This document shows, piece by piece, positions 58,101 through 64,000 of a stretch of 64,000 nt of DNA. The notes beneath the pieces were generated by a model, which saw only the letters and a program-made list of their open reading frames with translations, did not search any database and was not told the origin of the DNA. The stretch is from the NCBI GenBank assembly GCA_025455065.1, contig JALONG010000010.1:95741-159740 (forward strand), read 5' to 3'. A program made the position numbers and the translations under genes. The stretch's first letter is position 1. Each line of letters starts with the position of its first letter. This DNA is from Candidatus Kapaibacterium sp. Lineage in GTDB: Bacteria > Bacteroidota > Ignavibacteria > Kapaibacteriales > UBA4661.

Positions 58101-58575
58101 TTGTCCCGACCAACACCGCACCATCCCGTGTTTGCAATGTTGTTCGCGTGGTATTGTCCGCCAAACCCTGTGCGCTGGTAAAAACTTCACTGCGTTCATC
58201 AAGAAGCCTATTTACACCGCCGCCGAAGGTTGTTATCCAGAGTCCGCCCATACTGTCTTCTCGTACAGACGAAACCCAATTATGAGAAAGCGCGGGACTG
58301 GTATTGTTCGTCAATACCGTGAAGCGAATACCGTCAAAGCGCACAAGACCGTCTGTTGTGCCAAACCAAACGTACCCGTCGCGTGTTTGGCAGAGTGATT
58401 GTGCGGAGTTCTGAGGCAGTCCTTGTTCGGTTTGCCATTGGTGGTGGATGTATTGAGAAAGGGTCTTGGGGGCTTGTGTTTGAGCAAAGAGTGGAGAGAA
58501 ATTGCAGCAACAAAGACACACAATGAAACTTCTAAAACGAGAGATAAGCGGAAGAAAATACGGTGAGAGTTTCAT
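55168..58575 (-). CDS. Two-component-propeller sensor histidine kinase
   Basis: About 1135 residues from ATG 58575, which begins a signal peptide (FRSFIVCLCCCNFSPLFAQ). An alternative ATG at 58695 overlaps the stop of the upstream luxR gene (TGATG), so translational coupling from there is also possible. Residues ~35-740 are Reg_prop blades (GYVWFGTTDGLVRFDG, GSLWIGTLGGLCRMNG), then a Y_Y_Y domain (RYMLEGYDADWIEAG, ~775), a membrane helix (ALYAIAAIGAVVSVF, ~850), a HisKA domain with His905 in GVVAHDLKNP, and a HATPase (DYGHGMSDEQ, STGLGLYIVKK). A 12-bp tandem repeat within the propeller region encodes a (SSQT)n-like insertion. It signals to the LuxR regulator encoded just upstream, and perhaps to the single-domain regulator downstream. 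Confidence 0.92.
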   Translation of the reverse strand: MKLSPYFLPLISRFRSFIVCLCCCNFSPLFAQTQAPKTLSQYIHHQWQTEQGLPQNSAQSLCQTRDGYVWFGTTDGLVRFDGIRFTVLTNNTSPALSHNWVSSVREDSMGGLWITTFGGGVNRLLDERSEVFTSAQGLADNTTRTTLQTRDGAVLVGTNRGVSIVRSGAITPLTDSLRDAVVTALYEDAQGRLWIGTRNRGLFSIERSGKGYGRIAAFSLRSTHNSAYPQHIHCIREHPARRELWVGTEKGLFCLKTDLQDTELISSRIRSWTTADKLPNIIVVSLLFDTFGSLWIGTLGGLCRMNGGGIERFDDQHPLSQVSVISLMQDREENVWVGTASNGLYRLYEGNIAILPERLTSENQDILAVAEARNGAVFTGTTHGLFVTNPHEKTTINIPATKQRAIYSLLPEGSDGIWIGAAPGLFFLPFPQHFSSHISLHSSSQTSSQTSSQTSSHFSQKNTPPHSQQFLRHLTNSRIQKKFIPDAVVLALAKDSLQRLWVGTQNAGLLRLGNGIITSPSEVAALQKEIISSLTTTRDGTLWITTWTNGVWFLKNGICKHLTEQDGMRSTQVLCALEDADGTIWIGTFGNGLYRFKNGALTRLSTLQGLANDAVNTLMEDESGHIWVSCSKGLFRVSKKEMNACLDGKISRVHCEVFGIDDGMKSVETSSGTQPVAWRCSDGRLLYATIRGVAEVVPQRIKRNIIAPNLCLESITLDSTTTPLPQNTLFQASNSKVFEITPSVSRVEFAYTATSLQVPEKVRFRYMLEGYDADWIEAGTRRVAYYTNLPHGRSYRFRVIACNNDGVWNMEGVVLQLYFQPYFWETWWAKALYAIAAIGAVVSVFRYREAVQRRRLQEKFRQREAELIIDKNIVLEEANTRLAGINTTLSHLNQEKTDILGVVAHDLKNPLIGIQKLAYSLEGQARKAAMPQMQESASIIKHSAERMFQMIQQVLKVYAAEHSGESLTPTTINLVALAEQLRRDWQPRAEQKGVQITLIATEERIQAFADPFAFLQILENLLSNALKASSPQSSVEIHCSYTVEQAQMQAQVRVTDYGHGMSDEQLERLFTKFIFLRGDTKDGLPSDMERSTGLGLYIVKKLTNAMNGEIRCESTLHQGTTFTLTLPRTAPVLPS
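57204..57251. repeat. 12-bp in-frame tandem repeat inside the kinase gene
   Basis: About four copies of a 12-bp unit (GATGAAGTTTGT and variants), with degenerate copies out to ~57280. On the - strand it encodes alternating SSQT/SSHF-type residues in a loop of the propeller. Being a multiple of three, copy-number change would alter loop length without breaking the frame. Confidence 0.8.
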
Positions 58576-58694
58576 AACAATTTGACCTGCAAGCTGTTTG
58601 GTAGAAAAACGCTTCTCAGATGGGAAAAGTGCGTGACGTAGGCAAGCAACAATGACGCAAAGGGTATTACGCTTACGAGACAATTCTTCCCCCA

Positions 58695-59357
58695 TCAATA
58701 CCGCAAAGAACGCAACCCCAAACGCCGCGCAAAGGCAACAACATCTTTACGAGAATCCACGTTGAGTTTGCCGTAAATGTTCATGAGGTGGTTGCGCACT
58801 GTGCCAACGGTAATGCCGAGATATTCAGCAATTTCGGGGTTGGAGAGTTCCAGAAGTTCAATAACGTCTATTTCGGTTGGTGTCAATTCGTATGCTTTGA
58901 GCGTGTATTCTAATTTCACCAACTCTTGCGCCACATGAGGCTGAAGCCATGTTTTTGAGGGGTTGTCGAGAATTGCGCGGACTGCTTCGGCAAAGACGGC
59001 ACTTTCTTCTTGTTTGGAAATATAACCATTGGCACCCGAAGCAAACATCTCGCGCACATTCGGCGAACCAAGCTCGGTAACAACTAAGACACGCAGCCGC
59101 TCCTTGGAAAGCCCCTGTTCGCGGAGTGTACGAATAAGCCTGAGTCCGCTCATGTCGGGCAGCATCACATCCACAAAGGCAGTGTTTGCGCCCGATTGTG
59201 GGATAGCAGCAAGCGCATCAGTTCCGGTGCGGGCTGCACCGACGACCGAAAGTGTGAAGTCGGGGTTGGCAGCCTCGTCAAGATAGTTCTGAAGCGACAT
59301 TGCCAGTCCGTGCTGAACGACTTCGTGGTCATCTACGATGAATAAACGTGCTTCCAT
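58695..59357 (-). CDS. LuxR/NarL-family response regulator
   Basis: 220 residues from ATG 59357 (MEARLFIVDDHEVV, the canonical start; the frame is open to 59555 but without similarity). A receiver (1-130) has Asp10 in VDDHE, phospho-acceptor Asp63 in FVDVMLPD and Lys in YISKQEE. A GerE/LuxR HTH (about 150-215) has LTPTEIDVIELL, then EIAEYLGITVGTVRNHLMNIYGKL split across helices. Its gene precedes and overlaps the propeller kinase, its likely cognate. A TATATT-type promoter candidate lies about 55 bp upstream. Confidence 0.93.
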   Translation of the reverse strand: MEARLFIVDDHEVVQHGLAMSLQNYLDEAANPDFTLSVVGAARTGTDALAAIPQSGANTAFVDVMLPDMSGLRLIRTLREQGLSKERLRVLVVTELGSPNVREMFASGANGYISKQEESAVFAEAVRAILDNPSKTWLQPHVAQELVKLEYTLKAYELTPTEIDVIELLELSNPEIAEYLGITVGTVRNHLMNIYGKLNVDSRKDVVAFARRLGLRSLRY

Positions 59358-59408
59358 GAAGCAAGGTTTTGGTGGAAAAAGATAAGGAACAAGGAAAAAT
59401 GTGTTAGC

Positions 59409-59424
59409 AAAATATACGCAAAAA
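59409..59424 (-). promoter_or_regulatory. Promoter-like element upstream of the LuxR regulator gene
   Basis: On the - strand TTTTTGCGTATATTTT, about 52-67 bases before the ATG at 59357. It contains TATATT as in the TTTGTATATTA words at 5615 and 63942. Suggestive only. Confidence 0.3.
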
Positions 59425-59529
59425 GAGGAGCATTTCCGCTTATCACGTGGAGATAGTGCTTGCAATGTCGCTTGGAGAGGTGCGTACGCGTAGATATTCG
59501 AGCGTATCCAGAATTTTGTGGAAATGTAG

Positions 59530-59659
59530 TAGTTCGGACATTTTTCAAGAGTCAAGGGTTCATGAGGGTTTTAAGTCGTTCTGTTTTTAATGTAATACCT
59601 AGGTTTTATGAGGCTTTCAACAAAACCCCCAGAAAAGTACGACAAAAATGCCCGAACTA
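59530..59659. promoter_or_regulatory. Inverted repeat in the divergent spacer before the restriction-modification operon
   Basis: TAGTTCGGACATTTTT (59530-59545) and AAAAATGCCCGAACTA (59644-59659) are inverted copies with one mismatch in 16, separated by 98 bp. They sit in the ~400-bp spacer between the leftward luxR gene (start 59357) and the rightward methyltransferase gene (start 59760). They could be operators or promoter parts for the two directions. No further gene is seen in the spacer. Confidence 0.45.
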
Positions 59660-59759
59660 TTGGGGAGAAAAATTGTGAAAAAAACACACTCCGTTGCAAG
59701 GATTTACCGTATTTTTGAGGAAGTTTTTGTTTGTCAAATGCCATCAACAATCTTGGTTT

Positions 59760-60776
59760 ATGAACAACACCCTCATCACCGCACACAATCTGGACGTTCT
59801 CAGCACAATGCCCTCTCAAACGGCAGATTTGGTGCTGACTTCGCCGCCGTATTTTCGTCAGCGTGAATATGACCACGAAACACCGCATGAAATCGGCAAC
59901 GAAACGACGGAAGAAGAATATCTGAACAGCCTTCTTGCAGTATTTCGAGAGTGTTTTCGCGTGGTCAAGCCAACGGGTTCGATTGTGGTTAATCTTGGCG
60001 ATAAGTACCTGAACGGCTCTCTGGCTCTTATGCCGTACAAATTCGCCATTCAAGCAACAGACTTATTTGGTGCAAAACTCATCAACAATATCACGTGGAC
60101 AAAACTCAACCCAACACCGCGCCAAGACAAGCGGAAACTTGTGCAGTCGTCCGAGCCGTTTTTCCTTTTTGTCAAAGATGCGACGCAATATTACTTCGAC
60201 CAAGATGCGTTTATGGAGCATTTGGACGCGCTCAAAGCTGGCAACCGCGCAAAACCTAGCAACGGTCTGGGTAAAAAATACTTCGACCTGATTGACGAGT
60301 CCGATTTGCAGCCCGAAGAAAAATCGAATGCGCGGCGCGAACTAACAATGGTCATCGAAGAAGTAAAAACGGGCGTAATCGAAGGCTTCCGCATGAAAAT
60401 ACGCGGTGTTCATGCCCAACCCTTTGGCGGTCAGGAAGGCGGGCGGAAAATTCACATTGAGCGCGACGGCTTCACGATTATCCGCATTTTGGGGAAAACG
60501 ATGAAGAAAGACGTGATAGAAAGCCCTGTGGAGGCGATAAAAGGCAATCCGCATCCGGCAGTGTATCCGCTTTACGTGGTGCAGCAACTTATCAAGCTTC
60601 TCACACCGGAAAATGCGCTTGTTCTCGACCCTTTTTGCGGAAGCGGTACAACCTGCGTCGCCGCAAAAATGCTGGGACGGCGGTACTGCGGCATTGACAT
60701 CAGCCCGAAGTATATCGCCTACGCAGAAGAACGCTTGGCGGCTGTGCAGGAGCGGGAATTGGAGTTGTTTGTATGA
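59760..60776 (+). CDS. Site-specific DNA methyltransferase, beta class (N4-cytosine or N6-adenine)
   Basis: About 338 residues from ATG 59760 (MNNTLITAHN). Catalytic motif IV TSPPYF at 27-32 comes before the AdoMet-binding motif I DPFCGSGTT at 290-298, which is the beta-class order. TSPPY (rather than DPPY) favours N4-methylcytosine. The target-recognition region lies between (about 120-260). It protects host DNA from the endonuclease encoded next, whose ATG overlaps this stop (ATGA). A TTG at 59694 is open in frame but lacks similarity. Recognition sequence unknown. Confidence 0.9.
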   Translation: MNNTLITAHNLDVLSTMPSQTADLVLTSPPYFRQREYDHETPHEIGNETTEEEYLNSLLAVFRECFRVVKPTGSIVVNLGDKYLNGSLALMPYKFAIQATDLFGAKLINNITWTKLNPTPRQDKRKLVQSSEPFFLFVKDATQYYFDQDAFMEHLDALKAGNRAKPSNGLGKKYFDLIDESDLQPEEKSNARRELTMVIEEVKTGVIEGFRMKIRGVHAQPFGGQEGGRKIHIERDGFTIIRILGKTMKKDVIESPVEAIKGNPHPAVYPLYVVQQLIKLLTPENALVLDPFCGSGTTCVAAKMLGRRYCGIDISPKYIAYAEERLAAVQERELELFV

Positions 60777-61930
60777 AAAAACAAGAATATGACGAAGCAA
60801 CAAGTCTTTTGGAACGATATTATGCCGACATTGAGCGTAATTTGGAGAAACCCAAACGGTACAATAAGAGCGTAGAATCTCGCGTTGAGGTGCTGATGAC
60901 GCATTTATTGAAAAACAAATCGGTCGTTGCGGCATTGTTCACAAGCCTTATCAAAAAAATTGTTTCTCCTGAACAAGATGTACGCTTGGCTCGTACCGAA
61001 TTTGAAGGCGGTTATTCGGGGCGTTCACTGGATACACACGTTACTGCGCCGTTTTTCAAACGGCATTTTCCGACGTATGCGAATAAGGAATCATCATTTT
61101 TAACACTTGCTACCAGAGAGAGCATCAAATGGACGCTTACCGATGGGCAAGAGCTGAAAATTCGGAATGATGAACTCAAGCAAGCCTTTCTGCACATCTT
61201 AGATGACGTAGAAACAAGGCGCAATGCAGCAAAGGAATATCTTTTGTGCCTCATTCATTTGTTGCTTCTCCGCTCCAAAGATGAGGCGAAAATTTTCGAT
61301 GATTTTCTTGTGACCCAAGAATCTGCCAGCGCTGTAGGGATTTATCAAATTGTTACTATGCTCCGTGAGCATTTTGCACTTCCATACAGTTCGCGGTTGC
61401 CTGTAATTGCCTTGCAAACCGCTTATCAAATGCTCTTGCCATCGGTCGCACGTTATGCGGGAAAACACCTAGAAGCACTCAAATCACACACCTCATCTGA
61501 CCGAAAAAGTTTTGGTGATATTGAAATTTTTGATGAGCAAGGAAAACCCTTTGAGGTAGTTGAGGTGAAACACAACATCCCGCTTGACCGCTACATCATT
61601 GCCGATATTGTCAAGAAAGCCCACAGTACCGTCATACAACGCTATTATGCGCTTACAACGCATGAACCAAACTTCACCGATGCTGCCGAAGAGATCTATG
61701 TACAGGATTTTGTGCTAAAAATCAAGCAACAAAGCGGCTTGGAGGTTATTCCTAACGGCATTATTCCCAGTTTGAAATATTACCTGCGATTCATCGAAAA
61801 TTACGAGCATTTTCTTCTCAACTACGCACAAAACCTTGTTGCCGACGCACAAATTTCTACCGAAATTACGGCAGCACATCTACAAGAATGGCAAAAAATT
61901 TCTACCAAATTTCAAGGTATGCAACCATGA
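60773..61930 (+). CDS. Putative type II restriction endonuclease
   Basis: 385 residues. A PD-(D/E)XK nuclease core is visible: Asp249 in SFGDIEIF and Glu264/Lys266 in VVEVKHN, with two beta strands between. The N-terminal part is helical and has a YSGRSLDTHVTAPFFKRHFP segment that resembles the SacI-type restriction enzymes; I cannot confirm that family by reading alone. The ATG overlaps the methyltransferase stop, and the last codons overlap the start of a small Cys4 gene, giving one operon. If the assignment holds, it cuts DNA at the same site that the upstream enzyme methylates. Confidence 0.75.
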   Translation: MKKQEYDEATSLLERYYADIERNLEKPKRYNKSVESRVEVLMTHLLKNKSVVAALFTSLIKKIVSPEQDVRLARTEFEGGYSGRSLDTHVTAPFFKRHFPTYANKESSFLTLATRESIKWTLTDGQELKIRNDELKQAFLHILDDVETRRNAAKEYLLCLIHLLLLRSKDEAKIFDDFLVTQESASAVGIYQIVTMLREHFALPYSSRLPVIALQTAYQMLLPSVARYAGKHLEALKSHTSSDRKSFGDIEIFDEQGKPFEVVEVKHNIPLDRYIIADIVKKAHSTVIQRYYALTTHEPNFTDAAEEIYVQDFVLKIKQQSGLEVIPNGIIPSLKYYLRFIENYEHFLLNYAQNLVADAQISTEITAAHLQEWQKISTKFQGMQP

Positions 61931-62145
61931 CTAATTCCACTATCCCGACAACATCGCAATCACGCGAAGCCTGCAACGAATGTGGCAAAAGTGTAGCATT
62001 TGGCTCTGGTTGGTACGTGAATCGTGTTCCCGATGGGAATCCATTCGATGAACGCGTTGAAATGGGCAAACCCTTCCCGCATGGCGAATTTATTTGTGCG
62101 GAATGTGAGGAAGGATTTAACCAGCTTTCAGAGCAGCATTCATAA
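61927..62145 (+). CDS. Small four-cysteine (zinc-ribbon-like) protein of the restriction operon
   Basis: 72 residues. The ATG at 61927 overlaps the TGA of the endonuclease gene (ATGA), so it is translationally coupled. Two Cys pairs, C16-x2-C19 and C57-x2-C60, frame a conserved-looking core ([23 protein letters not shown]), the layout of a single zinc ribbon. No DNA-binding helix is obvious. It may assist or regulate the restriction system or may simply be carried along; its function is unknown. It ends 49 bp before guaB. Confidence 0.7.
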   Translation: MTNSTIPTTSQSREACNECGKSVAFGSGWYVNRVPDGNPFDERVEMGKPFPHGEFICAECEEGFNQLSEQHS

Positions 62146-62194
62146 TGTACTTCCGAAAATATTTCAGATAATATCATCATTTACAACTACTTCC

Positions 62195-63661
62195 ATGACC
62201 AAAATCCTCCCCCAAGAAGGCTACACCTTCGACGACCTCCTTCTCGTTCCGCGTTATTCCGAAGTCCTGCCGCGCTCGGTCAGCCTTCGGAGCCGCTTCA
62301 CACGCGGCATTATGCTGAACGCGCCCATTGTCAGCGCGGCAATGGACACCGTTACCGAATCCGAAATGGCAATTGCCATTGCCCGCGAAGGCGGCATCGG
62401 GATTATTCACAAGAATATGAGCATTTCAGCACAAGCGGCGGAAGTGGATAAAGTCAAGCGTTCCGAAAGCGGCATGATTCGGAAGCCTATCACGCTCACG
62501 CCCACGCAAACCGTCCACGACGCGCTGGAACTTATGGCGCGGTACAAAATTGCCGGATTGCCGGTAGTGGACGATTCCATGCGGCTTGTGGGCATTATCA
62601 CCAACCGCGATTTACGCTTTCAGCCCGACAGCGCCTTGTCTATTGGAACGCTGATGGTCAGCGACCGCCTTATTACTGCCCCCGTCGGCACAACGCTCGA
62701 AGATGCGGAAGCAATTTTGCAAAAAAACCGTATCGAAAAACTGCCCGTCGTTGATGAAAAGGGCATCCTGAAGGGTCTCATTACCTTCAAAGACATCCAA
62801 AAAAAGAAAAAATATCCGCACTCCTGCAAAGACGAACAAGGTCGCCTTCGCGTCGGAGCGGCATTGGGTGTGGCGCACGATACGCCGGAGCGCATGGCGG
62901 CGTTGGTTGCGGCAGGCGTAGATGCGTGCATCGTGGATACGGCACACGGACACACACGCGGCGTTATCGAAATGGTGCGACTTCTCAAAAAACAATTTTC
63001 GGATGCGCAAATTATTGCGGGCAATATCGCCACTGCTGAAGCTGCTAAAGCCTTGATTGATGCGGGTGTGGATGCGGTCAAGGTGGGTATCGGTCCCGGC
63101 TCAATTTGCACAACCCGCATCATTGCCGGTGTGGGCGTTCCACAAATTACCGCGATTATGAACGTGGCTTCGGTAACGATGACGACTGATGTGCCGCTTA
63201 TTGCCGACGGTGGCATCAAGCAAACAGGCGATGTTGCCAAAGCAATCGCCGCCGGAGCAGATTCTATCATGGTTGGTGGGATGCTCGCCGGACACGAGGA
63301 GTCGCCGGGCGAAAAGGTCTTACTGGATGGACGTGCCTACAAGGTCTATCGCGGTATGGGGTCGCTCGGCGCGATGCAACAAGGCTCGGCAGACCGCTAT
63401 TTCCAAGACGTTGAGGAAGAAATCTCCAAACTTGTGCCGGAAGGAATTGAGGGGCGCGTACCGTTCAAGGGCAATGTTTCGGAGACGATTTACCAGATGA
63501 CAGGCGGCTTGCGCTCTGCCATGGGCTATTGCGGCTGCGCGACGATTGACGAGATGAAACGCAATGCGCAATTTGTGCAGATGACCGGAAACGGCTTGAA
63601 GGAATCGCACCCGCATAATATCTTGATTACGAAGGAATCACCGAACTATTTTGCGAAGTAA
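62195..63661 (+). CDS. guaB: Inosine-5'-monophosphate dehydrogenase
   Basis: 488 residues from ATG 62195 ([19 protein letters not shown], the canonical start). It oxidises IMP to XMP with NAD+, the committed step of GMP synthesis. The TIM barrel carries [12 protein letters not shown], the catalytic Cys305 in GPGSICTTR, the GADSIMVGG phosphate site and [10 protein letters not shown] flap. Two CBS domains (about 95-215: [16 protein letters not shown] and a second) are inserted as in full-length IMPDH. The frame is open upstream to 62024, inside the Cys4 gene, but without similarity. guaA is not adjacent. Confidence 0.98.
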   Translation: MTKILPQEGYTFDDLLLVPRYSEVLPRSVSLRSRFTRGIMLNAPIVSAAMDTVTESEMAIAIAREGGIGIIHKNMSISAQAAEVDKVKRSESGMIRKPITLTPTQTVHDALELMARYKIAGLPVVDDSMRLVGIITNRDLRFQPDSALSIGTLMVSDRLITAPVGTTLEDAEAILQKNRIEKLPVVDEKGILKGLITFKDIQKKKKYPHSCKDEQGRLRVGAALGVAHDTPERMAALVAAGVDACIVDTAHGHTRGVIEMVRLLKKQFSDAQIIAGNIATAEAAKALIDAGVDAVKVGIGPGSICTTRIIAGVGVPQITAIMNVASVTMTTDVPLIADGGIKQTGDVAKAIAAGADSIMVGGMLAGHEESPGEKVLLDGRAYKVYRGMGSLGAMQQGSADRYFQDVEEEISKLVPEGIEGRVPFKGNVSETIYQMTGGLRSAMGYCGCATIDEMKRNAQFVQMTGNGLKESHPHNILITKESPNYFAK

Positions 63662-63833
63662 TTCTGGTGGTGGTTAAGGAATACATGACAGATTGTAGGT
63701 AACATCAGCATTCCTGTTACAATCTTATGCCAAGAGATGCCCGTCGAATATCCAACGCCGCGCATACTGCTTTACTCTTGGAGATGCACAAAATCTCCTC
63801 TTGTCACTATCTCTTCTTGCCCCTATCTCTTCT

Positions 63834-63848
63834 TGTCGCTCCGCGACA
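63834..63848. repeat. 15-bp palindrome after guaB
   Basis: TGTCGC-TCC-GCGACA, preceded by TTGCCCCTATCTCTTCTT. The preceding 12 bases (CTATCTCTTCTTG-type) are tandemly repeated just upstream. The unit resembles the palindrome at 12171-12187 including the TTGCCCCTAT leader, suggesting a short dispersed repeat. It may also help end the guaB transcript. Confidence 0.5.
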
Positions 63849-63920
63849 TATGAGATACAGATTTCGGCACCAATAACGGCACGTTCCGCAGTTTTTGCAT
63901 AGGTATTATACCAATTTGAG

Positions 63921-63953
63921 TTGACAATTATGCATAAATTCTTTGTATATTAG
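63921..63953 (+). promoter_or_regulatory. Promoter candidate at the right end of the window
   Basis: TTGACA (63921-63926) and TATATT (63946-63951, within TTTGTATATTA) separated by 19 bp, about 40 bp before an ATG at 63993. The gene it would serve runs out of the window, so only MR is visible. The remainder of 63662-64000 contains the palindrome and no other supported feature. Confidence 0.5.
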
Positions 63954-64000
63954 ATTGAATAGAACAATGTTTGTAACCTGTTGCTCAACATCATGCGCCG

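Noticed and set aside
1..64000. tRNA, rRNA and riboswitch genes
   Set aside because: No cloverleaf with a TTCGA-type arm, rRNA-like segment or known riboswitch core was seen on reading the intergenic regions; a covariance-model search was not possible.

Overview
The window looks like a chromosomal segment of a Gram-negative member of the Bacteroidota/Chlorobiota (FCB) group. Five large predicted secreted proteins end in a type A type-IX-secretion (T9SS) sorting domain (PNP motif, then a short beta-rich tail). There is a TonB-dependent receptor, outer-membrane beta-barrel and OmpA-type proteins, and periplasmic-propeller histidine kinases. Base composition is moderate over most of the window and visibly AT-richer at about 45.2-54 kb. 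The exact lineage (for example Kapabacteria- or Ignavibacteria-like) is inference. No rRNA, tRNA, CRISPR array or recognisable transposase was found.

Left part (0.2-13.1 kb, + strand): a vWA/ASH-domain T9SS protein, a RodZ-like membrane HTH protein, a small membrane protein, a DUF4258/DUF2283 pair resembling a toxin-antitoxin module, then housekeeping genes pheS, a DUF29 gene, a thiolase, acpS and an arginase.

Middle part (13.2-36.4 kb, + strand): a small outer-membrane barrel, a two-component-propeller histidine kinase followed by a REC-histidine kinase, a photosynthesis-stability/BNR-like protein with two OmpA-like domains, a leucine-rich-repeat protein, a very large protein with an NHL propeller, 40 IPT/TIG repeats and a T9SS tail, and a TonB-dependent receptor followed by a YfiR-like protein. 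Convergent to these on the - strand (36.5-44.6 kb) are two more T9SS cargo proteins, one with seven near-identical BACON repeats.

Right part (44.7-59.4 kb, - strand): an AT-rich accessory stretch containing an IorAB-type molybdenum hydroxylase pair, a GNAT acetyltransferase, a trypsin-like protease, a CrtO-like protein, a nucleotidyltransferase and a fifth T9SS protein. Two ~124-bp MITE-like elements, about 90% identical and in inverted orientation, bracket the orf155-IorB-IorA-GNAT cassette, and each supplies the stop codon of the gene reading into it. Next come a single-domain response regulator and a LuxR regulator/propeller-kinase pair.

The right end (59.7-63.7 kb, + strand) carries a compact restriction-modification operon (beta-class methyltransferase, PD-(D/E)XK endonuclease, small four-cysteine protein, joined by ATGA overlaps) and then guaB.

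Functional theme: an envelope and surface-protein region (T9SS cargo, OmpA, TonB receptor) interleaved with envelope-sensing kinases, with inserted accessory modules. The most unusual signals are the inverted MITE-like pair, the three-gene restriction operon with its small Cys4 protein and upstream inverted repeat, and the 40-fold TIG array.
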